Positions 6,460 to 13,474 of a stretch of 15,322 nucleotides of DNA are shown piece after piece. The DNA is taken from the NCBI GenBank assembly GCA_025774615.1, contig JALGVQ010000058.1:1-15322 (forward strand), in the 5' to 3' direction. The position numbers were made by a program, and so were the translations under genes. The notes beneath the pieces were generated by a model. It worked only from the letters and a program-made list of their open reading frames with translations, had not been told where the DNA came from and did no database searches. Within the stretch, counting starts at the first letter, position 1, and the number at the start of each line of letters is the position of its first letter. The DNA comes from a bacterium (GTDB lineage: Bacteria; Blakebacterota; Blakebacteria; Blakebacterales; Blakebacteraceae).

Positions 6460-8922
6460 ATGAGTACTCTGCGTCTTACCATCGGAGAGAAACAGGTCGA
6501 GGTGGCTTCCGGAACCTCTCTCCTTCAGGCAGCCCGTGAAGCAGACGTCTATATCCCCTCCCTCTGTGATCATCCCGATCTGCCTCCCTGGAAGGACCTG
6601 GATGAATGGACTGAGGTTTTCCAGGGGGAGACACGGATAGCCGGCGATCCATCAGCCAATCGGCCAGAACCGGGTTGCGGTCTCTGCGTTGTGATGGTGG
6701 AGGGGGACGATGAACCGGTCCGTGCCTGCGTGACTGCAGCGGCGGACGGGATGCAGGTCCGGATCGAGGGAGAGGATCTGCGCCTGCTGCGACAGCAACG
6801 ACTTGGTGAGATATTCACCCATCATCCCCATGCCTGCCTTACCTGTGCCCAGAAGGTCGGGTGCAGCAGGGAACCGTGCTCTACCGATGTGCCGGTCGAC
6901 GAACGCTGCTGCCCGCTGCTCGGTAACTGTGAACTGGAGCGGGTCGCCGACCATGTGGGGATCCCAGCCGATGCCGTACGATACCATCCGCAGAACCTGC
7001 CCCGGATTACTGATGACCCGCTCTTTGAGCGTGATTTCAACCTCTGCATCGCCTGTACCCGCTGTGTCCGCGCCTGCCGTGATCTGCGTGGAGTCGATGT
7101 CATCGGTCTCACCTTCCACGAGGGGCGATACCGGATCGGTACACGGGCTCCATCACTTGTTGATTCAGAGTGCCGTTTCTGCACCGCCTGTGTCGAGGTG
7201 TGTCCGACCGGCGCTCTGCGAGACCGCGATCTTCCTGCCGGGAAGAGGGACGATGCTCTCGTGGCATGCCGGACCGGTTGCCCCGCTCATACCGATGTGC
7301 CCGTCTACGTGGGGCTGGCTGCCGAAGGCCGCTTTGCGGAGTCTGCAGCGGTGGTGCGGGAACGCGCTCCCCTGGTCCACGTTCTGGGGCATATCTGCTT
7401 CCATCCCTGCGAGTCGGTCTGTCGCCGGGGAGAGGTGAACGATCCGGTGGCCATCCGTGCGGTTAAACGGGCAGCCGCCGAACATGATGACGGCCGCTGG
7501 AAGGAAGCGTATCCGCGGCCTGCTTCCACCGGAAAGCGAGTGGCGATCGTCGGAGCCGGTCCCGCGGGTCTCTCGGCCGCCTGGTTCCTGAACGCGGTGG
7601 GTCATGAGGTCATCCTCTTCGATCGGGAAGAGGGGGTGGGGGGGATGCTCCGGAGCGCAATACCGGCTTTCCGGCTCCCCCGTGAAGACCTTGAACGTGA
7701 GGTTACCGACATTATCGATCTGGGCATTGAGGTGCGCACCCGATTCGAGCTGGGTCGTGACGGCTCGGTCGACGACCTCCTCAACGATGGATTCGACGCG
7801 CTCCTGCTGGCTATGGGCGCCGGAAAGAGCAAGCAGATCCCGCTGCCCGGTAGTGACCTGAGCGGTGTTTTCTGGGGACTCGAATTTCTGAAGGAATGCA
7901 CTATCGGCCCCTCTCCCGAACTGTCAGGGCAGTGTGTGGTGGTCGGGGGCGGCAACGTGGCCATGGATGTGGCTCGCTCGGCGTGGCGGCTCGGCGCCGA
8001 CAGCGTGGACCTCTTCTGTCTCGAATCGGAGAAAGATATCCCGGCCTACGCACCGGAGATCGGTGAAGCGCGCGAAGAGGGGGTGACTATCCATCATCAG
8101 TGGGGACCGGTCGAGATCACTGGTGAAGAGGAAGCAGTCTCAGGGATCGAGTTCAGGCGTTGTCTCAAAGTGTTCGATGACGAAGGCAGGTTCGCTCCCG
8201 CTTACGATGACGATGTGACCTCCTCATTCCCGGCGGAGACCGTCATCCTTGCCATCGGCCAGGAGGTGGAAGCGGTCGCAGGTGATACTGATCGGGCCGG
8301 TGTCTTCCGGGCCGGTGATTGCCTCTCCGGGCCCTCCTCGGTGATCGAAGCGATTGCATCAGGACGCACAGCTGCTGAGGAGATCGACACGTTCCTGGGT
8401 GGATCGGGCGATCTCACCCTGCGTCTGGTCGAGCGTGACCCGGTACCGGTGCATCTGGGGAGGGAAGAGGGATTTGCCGGCAAGGTAAGAATCGATGTGC
8501 CCTCTCTGCCTTCAGATGAACGACGGTCTTTCGATTGCCTGTCTCCTGGCCTCGATGCCGGAGCCGCTGCCATGGAAGGCTCCCGTTGTCTCCGCTGCGA
8601 CATGCGCCTTGAAATGGCGCAGGTCATACTTCCTCCACGCCTCTGGCTCGACTTCACCCCTGAACTGGTTGCAGAGGTTCCTTCAGAGCCTGGTGCCTAT
8701 CAACTCCTCGATGGTGCCGGTAAAGTGCTGACGATCGCCGGTGTGCCTGATCTGCGGGAAGCGCTCCTGGTAGAAATGGAAGATGAGGGGGAAGTGGTAT
8801 ATTTCCTCTACCAGGAAGATCCGATGTATACCCGGCTCGAGAGCGAACTCCTCCAGCAGTGCCTCCAGGAACAGGGGGAGATGCCTGGAGGCTCCTTCGA
8901 CGACCTGGATGATCTTTTCTGA
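6460..8922 (+). CDS. bzdV: BzdV-like NuoG/GltD fusion Fe-S flavoprotein, NAD(P)H:ferredoxin oxidoreductase
   Basis: 820-residue multidomain redox protein. Residues 1-105 form a NuoG/HydA-type [2Fe-2S] domain (C36, C73, C76, C90) with about 25 extra residues between the first two cysteines. H122-x3-C126-x2-C129-x5-C135 is the His-Cys3 cluster motif. Two ferredoxin-like motifs follow (C196/199/202/206 and C238/241/244/248). A GltD-like segment begins with C270/C274 and C313/C317/C321, the FAD motif GAGPAG (365-370), the NAD(P) motif GGGNVAMD (496-503) and RAGD (617-620). CLRC (710-713) precedes a UvrC/GIY-YIG-like tail and an acidic DDLDDLF end. NAD(P)H would reduce FAD, and electrons would run through the clusters to BzdM. 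NADPH versus NADH cannot be told, and no FMN (NuoF) domain is present. The SD is weak. It closes the cassette and is convergent with the next gene. Confidence 0.75.
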   Translation: MSTLRLTIGEKQVEVASGTSLLQAAREADVYIPSLCDHPDLPPWKDLDEWTEVFQGETRIAGDPSANRPEPGCGLCVVMVEGDDEPVRACVTAAADGMQVRIEGEDLRLLRQQRLGEIFTHHPHACLTCAQKVGCSREPCSTDVPVDERCCPLLGNCELERVADHVGIPADAVRYHPQNLPRITDDPLFERDFNLCIACTRCVRACRDLRGVDVIGLTFHEGRYRIGTRAPSLVDSECRFCTACVEVCPTGALRDRDLPAGKRDDALVACRTGCPAHTDVPVYVGLAAEGRFAESAAVVRERAPLVHVLGHICFHPCESVCRRGEVNDPVAIRAVKRAAAEHDDGRWKEAYPRPASTGKRVAIVGAGPAGLSAAWFLNAVGHEVILFDREEGVGGMLRSAIPAFRLPREDLEREVTDIIDLGIEVRTRFELGRDGSVDDLLNDGFDALLLAMGAGKSKQIPLPGSDLSGVFWGLEFLKECTIGPSPELSGQCVVVGGGNVAMDVARSAWRLGADSVDLFCLESEKDIPAYAPEIGEAREEGVTIHHQWGPVEITGEEEAVSGIEFRRCLKVFDDEGRFAPAYDDDVTSSFPAETVILAIGQEVEAVAGDTDRAGVFRAGDCLSGPSSVIEAIASGRTAAEEIDTFLGGSGDLTLRLVERDPVPVHLGREEGFAGKVRIDVPSLPSDERRSFDCLSPGLDAGAAAMEGSRCLRCDMRLEMAQVILPPRLWLDFTPELVAEVPSEPGAYQLLDGAGKVLTIAGVPDLREALLVEMEDEGEVVYFLYQEDPMYTRLESELLQQCLQEQGEMPGGSFDDLDDLF

Positions 8923-8942
8923 TCCGGAATGCTCCCCGGATC
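8921..8942. other. Hairpin in the convergent gap after bzdV
   Basis: GATCCGG and CCGGATC form a perfect 7-bp stem around an 8-nt loop, starting in the bzdV stop codon and ending 8 bp before the stop of the opposing gene. Neither strand has a downstream T-run, so if it helps end transcription it is not a textbook intrinsic terminator. Confidence 0.35.
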
Positions 8943-8949
8943 TGCGCGA

Positions 8950-9993
8950 TCAGCGCCTGACTCTCACACTCCCTGATGCCGTGCTCAACATGATTTCCGG
9001 TCCCCCTGATCCCACCTTCACAGTCTTCCTCATGTACGTCCTGCCGTTCTTCTCGAATTCCTCTTCTGTGGTGAAGGACATCGGGCAGGAGATGCGGCCG
9101 CGATCCTTGCGGGCGACCATGACCAGGGTGTAGTTGCTGCCGAAGTCATCTGCCTGTAACTCCACATCACCAGAGGCGGAACTGACGGACAGATCATGAC
9201 CAGGCAGCCGTCCGAACCGAACCACGACATCCCCGGAGGCAGAAGAGAAGTCACCCTGGTCCGTCAATTCACAATCGCTGATCCGTACATTACCACTGGC
9301 GGAACTCAGGTCGAACGCGCCTCTGCTTCCGGAGGCGCGTACATCCCCGGAGGCAGTTGAGAACTTACCCCGTGTGGGATTTGTTACGTTCAACAGATCT
9401 ATATCACCACTTGCCGTACTGAACTCACAACCGGTTCCGAGAGTCACATCCTCCAGGGTGATGTCACCGCTGGCAGTATCGAAATCACAGTCATCACTCA
9501 CCGTCATGGCGGTCAGAGTGATATCGCCGCTGGCCGTATCGAACCGGGAACCATCCACCAGGATCACCCCGGTCAGATCGAGATCTCCACTTGCGGTATC
9601 GAACCGCAGATTGACCGCGACCCCTTCTGCGGAGAGATCACCGGAAGCCGTATCCCAGATAATCTGCACCGGGTCACCGTTCTGTGGGAGATAGACCGTC
9701 CAGTGGACTCTGCCATGGGTGTTACGGCCACTCCACCGCTCCTTGATCCTGACTGAAGAGCCGCTCTGTTCTACTTCACCCTGGAAATTTTCAGACGGAG
9801 TCACGTCCTGGAACAGTTCGATCCGCACCTGTCGTCCATCGGTGGGTTTGATCGTCACATCGCCGGAGACACCATCACCGGTGATCCGGGTCACTCCTGA
9901 GAATTCGTGCTGTTCGGTCTGGAAAGCGTGTGCTGTGGTTGTTGCGCTGCCAAGCAGAAGAAGCGCCACAGCCGGCATCAGAAATCTTCGCAT
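8950..9993 (-). CDS. Exported DUF4097-family beta-repeat protein
   Basis: 347 residues with a Sec signal peptide (MRRFLMPAVALLLLG, likely cut after AHA at 23). Start chosen by GGGAGG about 6 nt upstream of the ATG at 9993. From residue 115 the protein is built from a motif (T/S)ASG(D/N) at about 115, 133, 153, 173, 193, 213, 231, 251 and 272, mostly 20 residues apart, with a final TASGS near 338. This is the pattern of DUF4097 ('putative adhesin') proteins, expected to fold as a right-handed parallel beta-helix with one turn per repeat. No lipobox, membrane anchor or sorting signal was seen, so it is probably periplasmic or released. Function is unknown; the name adhesin is only a database label. 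The gene is convergent with bzdV and appears unrelated to it. Confidence 0.82.
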   Translation of the reverse strand: MRRFLMPAVALLLLGSATTTAHAFQTEQHEFSGVTRITGDGVSGDVTIKPTDGRQVRIELFQDVTPSENFQGEVEQSGSSVRIKERWSGRNTHGRVHWTVYLPQNGDPVQIIWDTASGDLSAEGVAVNLRFDTASGDLDLTGVILVDGSRFDTASGDITLTAMTVSDDCDFDTASGDITLEDVTLGTGCEFSTASGDIDLLNVTNPTRGKFSTASGDVRASGSRGAFDLSSASGNVRISDCELTDQGDFSSASGDVVVRFGRLPGHDLSVSSASGDVELQADDFGSNYTLVMVARKDRGRISCPMSFTTEEEFEKNGRTYMRKTVKVGSGGPEIMLSTASGSVRVRR

Positions 9994-10248
9994 TGTTCCC
10001 TCCCTCGAGATACTGATCCGGGTGGCCCACTATCGTATCGAAGGCACACTTGCAGAGACCTGATACCCACTCGAATCATCATTCATGACATAACACGGTT
10101 ACTGGTAGAGGTACGAAGAAAGGGAGTGGGTTGTTGCAGAGAGCGGGGTTACCTGTGAAGGGGGGACCAGTGTTACCGGCGCTGGAAAAGGAAGCGTCAA
10201 CTGCATCATTGACATCATGGAGAGAGCGGATATCTTCCAGTTTCGAAC
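9994..10248. other. Gene-free part of the divergent spacer
   Basis: No credible coding region on either strand. It should hold the promoter of the minus-strand DUF4097 gene, but no clear -35/-10 pair stands out. Open frames crossing it are shadows of the downstream operon. I see no repeat or RNA gene here. Confidence 0.4.
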
Positions 10249-10277
10249 CGGACAGGAAAGTCTGAAATGCTTATAAT
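10249..10277 (+). promoter_or_regulatory. Sigma70-like promoter of the sulfur/aspartate operon
   Basis: CGGACA at 10249-10254 (four of six -35 bases), an exact 17-bp spacer, and a consensus TATAAT at 10272-10277. Transcription would start near 10284. This gives a leader of about 160 nt before the first codon at 10444, or a free RNA of about 110 nt if the terminator at 10397 is used. It is the best bacterial promoter in the window. Confidence 0.55.
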
Positions 10278-10316
10278 CGTCGCGAAAAGGACCACCTTGT
10301 TTATGGCGATGCCCAG

Positions 10317-10397
10317 GCCCCCGGAGGGGTGTCGAGGGTAACGCGACGAATATCGTCTTCTGCGCAGCCCTCCGGCACTCCGCCGCGGGGCTTTTTT
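10317..10397 (+). terminator. Long structured hairpin plus T6 in the operon leader: attenuator or small RNA end
   Basis: A branched-free stem can be drawn from 10317 to 10391. GCCCC (10317-10321) pairs with GGGGC (10387-10391), CGGA (10322-10325) with TCCG (10379-10382), GTGTC (10329-10333) with GGCAC (10374-10378), and GAGGG (10334-10338) with CCCTC (10368-10372). An apical GACG/CGTC hairpin sits at 10345-10357. Six T follow at 10392-10397, so it should act as an intrinsic terminator. The 5' strand can fold differently: CCCC (10318-10321) with GGGG (10326-10329) across a CGGA loop, which removes the C-run the terminator needs. It lies between the promoter and the first gene, 47 nt before the start codon. 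Either attenuation of the downstream operon or a free small RNA fits. It matches no riboswitch class I could recognise. Confidence 0.5.
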
Positions 10398-10432
10398 CTT
10401 GGTGCAAACGGTCTACCAGGCAAAAGAAGCGC

Positions 10433-10446
10433 AGGAGAGATGCATG
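10433..10446 (+). promoter_or_regulatory. RBS choosing the UPF0280 start
   Basis: AGGAG at 10433-10437 is 6 nt from the ATG at 10444. An in-frame GTG at 10399 lies right behind the T-run and has no SD, so it is not the likely start. Confidence 0.7.
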
Positions 10447-11241
10447 TATACCGAACGGTTCTACCGGGACTGGATCAGCCAGGACGGTTCCGATCGATTC
10501 GAGGTGACGATCGGGGAGAGCGATCTCCTCATCCGATGCGATCACGATCTGTACGATGTGGCCTTTGAGACTCTGGCGGAAGTCCGACGGGGAATTGAAG
10601 ACCATATCGCCTCTGATCCCCGTTTCGCGGTAACACTCGAACCATGTGCCATCGCTCCAGGAGCCGCTCCGATCATCAGGGAGATGGCCTCGGCGGCGCA
10701 TTCCCGGTCCATCGGTCCCATGGCCGCTGTAGCCGGGGCCGTGGCTGAAGCGGTAGCTGTACGCCTCCTGCGGGAAACCACCAGCGTCAGTGTTGAGAAC
10801 GGCGGCGATGTTTTCATCAGGGCGCCCGGCCCTGTGATCTTCCTGCTCTATGCCGGTGAAGACTCGCCATTTTCCGACTCCATCGCTTTCGAGGTCGATG
10901 CGACCGAGGGGATCGGTGTGTGCACTTCGAGCGCAGTGGTGGGGCCCTCCCTCTCCTTCGGCCGGGCTGACGCGGTGGTGGCGATCGCCGGGAAGGCGGC
11001 TGTTGCCGACGCTGCCGCCACTGCCATCGCCAACCGGATCAGCACTCCTGGAGACATCGGACCGGTAATCGAAGCAGAACAGGATCGCGGGAGTCTGAAG
11101 GGACTCCTCGCCTGTTGCGGTGACCGGTTGGGAGTGTGGGGAGATGTCGCGCTGGTGGATCGATACGTACCTGAACGAAAAACCGGGATGACTCTGAAGC
11201 AACATCTGTCACAACTGATCGAAGAAGGAACAATCTCATGA
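10444..11241 (+). CDS. UPF0280/COG2122 family protein, probable sulfide-assimilation factor
   Basis: 265 residues, an ApbE-related fold. Family marks are the opening MYTERFYRDW, GPMAAVAGAVAEAV (91-104), the ApbE-like VENGGDVFI (117-125), GVCTSS (158-163) followed by SLSFGRADAV (169-178), and ADAAATAIAN (188-197). The family is common in methanogens and some anaerobic bacteria. The Methanosarcina member MA1715 has been linked to efficient growth with sulfide as sulfur source. Here it opens an operon whose other genes convert aspartate toward homocysteine, and its stop overlaps the next start as ATGA. Its exact chemistry is unknown; a role in sulfur delivery or in maturation of the COG1900 partner is inference. 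It is preceded by a structured leader, so expression is probably controlled by premature termination. Confidence 0.85.
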   Translation: MYTERFYRDWISQDGSDRFEVTIGESDLLIRCDHDLYDVAFETLAEVRRGIEDHIASDPRFAVTLEPCAIAPGAAPIIREMASAAHSRSIGPMAAVAGAVAEAVAVRLLRETTSVSVENGGDVFIRAPGPVIFLLYAGEDSPFSDSIAFEVDATEGIGVCTSSAVVGPSLSFGRADAVVAIAGKAAVADAAATAIANRISTPGDIGPVIEAEQDRGSLKGLLACCGDRLGVWGDVALVDRYVPERKTGMTLKQHLSQLIEEGTIS

Positions 11242-12458
11242 CGAAGACCTATGAAGAGATCAACGAGAAGATCCGAGCCAGGAAGGCTGTGGTCGTCACG
11301 GCAGAGGAGATGATCACCGTCGTCGCCGAGAGGGGGGTACAGGGTGCTGCCCGGGATGTCGACGTCGTCACGACCGGGACCTTCGGCGCGATGTGCTCCA
11401 GCGGAGCGCTCCTCAACGTCGGGCATCCGTCACCCAGGATCAAGATCCAGCGGGCCTGGCTGAACGGCGTGCCCGTGAACGGCGGACTGGCGGCGGTCGA
11501 TATGTATCTCGGCGCGACCGCGCTGGCCGAAGGTGATCCAGCCAATGAAGTTCACCCGGGACGGTTCGCTTACGGCGGCGGCCACGTGATAGAGGATCTG
11601 GTCCGAGGGAGAGAGATCGAACTCCGGGCCGAGGGGTACGGAACCGACTGCTATCCACGGAAAGAACTGGTAAGGAAGATCACTCTGCGGGATATACCGG
11701 ATGCCTTCCTGCTGAATCCACGCAACGCCTACCAGAACTACAATGTGGCGGTGAACGTCCACTCTGACCGGCCGATCTATACCTATCTGGGGAAACTGAA
11801 GCCAGGTATTGAGAACGCCGGTTATTCCTCCGCCGGCCAGCTCTCACCCCTGCTGAACGATCCCTGCTACCGGACGATCGGGATCGGCACCCGGATATTC
11901 CTCGGCGGCGGTACCGGGTATATCACATCCCGGGGAACACAGCACAATCCCGATGTTCCGCGCACACCGAACGGTGTGCCAATCGGCGGAGCGGGAACCC
12001 TGGCGGTGACCGGTGATCTGAAGCAGATGAACGCCAGGTATCTGAGAGGGCTGTCACTCAAGGGGTATGGGGTATCACTGGCTGTCGGTCTCGGGGTACC
12101 GATCCCGATCCTTGATGAGGAGATGGCCCGGTTCACGGCGGTCTCCAACACGGAGATCATGTCTCCGGTCGTGGACTACTCGGATGACTATCCCAACGGG
12201 AAGGGTGAACCTCTCGGTTATGTCAGTTACGCCGACCTCCGGTCCGGTATCATCGACTTCCAGGGGCGCAGGGTACGGACCGCTACAAGTTCCAGTTATG
12301 CCAGGGCATCCGAGATCGCCACGGAGCTGAAGCGGTGGATCGAGGAGGGTTCATTCCAGATCGGCCGACCGGTCGAGCTGCTTCCCGACGCCGGGGCAAC
12401 AGAGCGTTTCGAGTCCCCGTCATACGACCTCTCCGAATACAGGACGGTGACACGATGA
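11238..12458 (+). CDS. DUF39/COG1900 homocysteine biosynthesis protein
   Basis: 406-residue DUF39 protein. Family blocks seen: TTGTFGAMCSSGALLN (45-60), the glycine-rich NGGLAAVDMYLGATAL (81-96), YGTDCYPRKE (134-143), NPRNAYQNYNVAVN (160-173) and GGGTGYITSRGTQHNP (223-238). The conserved cysteines are C53 and C138, matching in position the two cysteines I recall as persulfide-forming in Methanosarcina MA1821; C210 is additional. Established for the archaeal homologue: together with a ferredoxin-like NIL protein it makes homocysteine from aspartate semialdehyde and sulfide. Here it overlaps the UPF0280 gene and the Asd gene by ATGA junctions, so its substrate is made by its neighbours. No CBS, NIL or ferredoxin domain is attached and none is encoded in the window, so the electron or sulfur partner must lie elsewhere or be unnecessary. 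Confidence 0.87.
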   Translation: MTKTYEEINEKIRARKAVVVTAEEMITVVAERGVQGAARDVDVVTTGTFGAMCSSGALLNVGHPSPRIKIQRAWLNGVPVNGGLAAVDMYLGATALAEGDPANEVHPGRFAYGGGHVIEDLVRGREIELRAEGYGTDCYPRKELVRKITLRDIPDAFLLNPRNAYQNYNVAVNVHSDRPIYTYLGKLKPGIENAGYSSAGQLSPLLNDPCYRTIGIGTRIFLGGGTGYITSRGTQHNPDVPRTPNGVPIGGAGTLAVTGDLKQMNARYLRGLSLKGYGVSLAVGLGVPIPILDEEMARFTAVSNTEIMSPVVDYSDDYPNGKGEPLGYVSYADLRSGIIDFQGRRVRTATSSSYARASEIATELKRWIEEGSFQIGRPVELLPDAGATERFESPSYDLSEYRTVTR

Positions 12459-13474
12459 GCCGGGTCAACGTTGCGGTTCTGGGAGCGACCGGGATCGTCG
12501 GTCAGACCTTTCTCTGGCTGCTGGCCCGGCATGACTGGTTCACACCGGTCTATCTGGCTGGATCGGGGACGAGGAGAGAGAAGATATACGGCAATGTCAC
12601 TCCCTGGCGCCTGCCGGTGGAGATGCCCGAAAGCATCAGGGACCAACCTCTGCATGCCCTCGACCTCGACGAGTGTGTGGATTCCGGTGCACGTATTATC
12701 TTCAGCGCTCTCCCCTCGAGCGTGGCGGCCGATGTCGAACCGGCACTGAAAAAGAAGGGACTTGCCGTGTTCTCCAACGCCGGGGCGATGCGTCACGCTC
12801 CCGACGTGCCGATTCTTATCCCCGAGGTGAATCCGGAAGCCCTCGATCACATCCATGAACAGGGATATCCCGACGGAGGTTTCATTGTCACGAACGCCAA
12901 CTGCTCCACCACCGGGCTGGCCGTAGCGCTGGCTCCTCTCCGGGAGTTCGGGATCAAGGAGTTATTCATCTCCACCTGCCAGTCGATCTCCGGGGCCGGT
13001 TATCCGGGTGTTCCCTCGCTCGATATCAGCGATTCCGCCATCCCTTTCATCCCCGGCGAGGAGGAGAAAATCGCCTCGGAACTGCGTGAGATACTGGGGA
13101 TAGATGCCGCGATTTTTTCCACCTGTGTCAGGATCCCCGTCAGGTACGGACACCTGGCAACGGTCTGGGTGAGATTCGATGGGCCGGTAGGGCGGGAGGA
13201 CATCCTTGAGGTGTGGCGAGGATTCCGCAGTGAGGCAGTCACACCGACAACCCCGCCACATCCCATCATCTATTGTGATGAGGATTCCCGGCCCAGGCCC
13301 GACATGAGTTTCTTCGGTGACCCACCCGGTATGCCGGTTTTCACAGGTCGTCTCCGCGAGAGAGAAGGTCTTATCGGGTTCGTACTTCTGGTGAACAATC
13401 TGGTGAAGGGTGCGGCTGGCGGTTCGGTCCAGAATGCCGAGTTCTTCTTGCAGAAGGCAGGTGATGGATCATGA
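12455..13474 (+). CDS. asd: Aspartate-semialdehyde dehydrogenase, archaeal/long type
   Basis: 339 residues from the ATG at 12455, which overlaps the upstream stop (ATGA). The open frame extends 120 nt further up, but that part lies inside the DUF39 gene. The enzyme reduces aspartyl-4-phosphate with NADPH to aspartate semialdehyde, the branch point for homocysteine, threonine and lysine. Visible: the nucleotide loop GATGIVG (10-16), active-site C150 in NANCSTTG, QSISGAGYPG (176-185), and the substrate-binding R227 with catalytic H233 in RIPVRYGH. The sequence is of the type shared by archaea, fungi and some bacteria rather than the E. coli type. The protein is complete with all catalytic residues. 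Its stop overlaps the aspartate kinase start (ATGA). Confidence 0.92.
   Translation: MSRVNVAVLGATGIVGQTFLWLLARHDWFTPVYLAGSGTRREKIYGNVTPWRLPVEMPESIRDQPLHALDLDECVDSGARIIFSALPSSVAADVEPALKKKGLAVFSNAGAMRHAPDVPILIPEVNPEALDHIHEQGYPDGGFIVTNANCSTTGLAVALAPLREFGIKELFISTCQSISGAGYPGVPSLDISDSAIPFIPGEEEKIASELREILGIDAAIFSTCVRIPVRYGHLATVWVRFDGPVGREDILEVWRGFRSEAVTPTTPPHPIIYCDEDSRPRPDMSFFGDPPGMPVFTGRLREREGLIGFVLLVNNLVKGAAGGSVQNAEFFLQKAGDGS

Noticed and set aside
8921-8942. Bidirectional intrinsic terminator between bzdV and the DUF4097 gene
   Set aside because: The stem is perfect, but no T-run follows on either strand, so only a hairpin is reported.
9160-9655. CRISPR-like periodic repeats
   Set aside because: The periodicity (about 60 bp) is the codon-level echo of 20-residue protein repeats in the DUF4097 gene; the DNA repeats are imperfect and in frame.
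10305-10330. GGCGATG as the start of a fluoride riboswitch
   Set aside because: The matching CGCC strand and the downstream CTGATG element are absent.
10334-10350. Similarity of AGGGTAACGCGACG to the T-box antiterminator core
   Set aside because: The TGGN needed for tRNA acceptor pairing is missing, and there is no specifier stem or AG-bulge upstream; the leader is also too short for an ordinary T-box.
10317-10397. Small signal recognition particle RNA
   Set aside because: The hairpin size is right, but the GGAA-type tetraloop with the asymmetric AAGCAGCC-like loop of domain IV is not present.
10099-11205. Long minus-strand open frame of 368 codons opposite the UPF0280 gene
   Set aside because: It lies antisense to a clear UPF0280 gene with an SD and an ATGA-coupled neighbour; its translation is low-complexity shadow sequence with no recognisable motif.
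12335-12454. Upstream extension of the Asd reading frame
   Set aside because: It is inside the DUF39 gene; the ATG at 12455 overlaps the DUF39 stop and gives the family's normal N-terminus (GATGIVG at residue 10).
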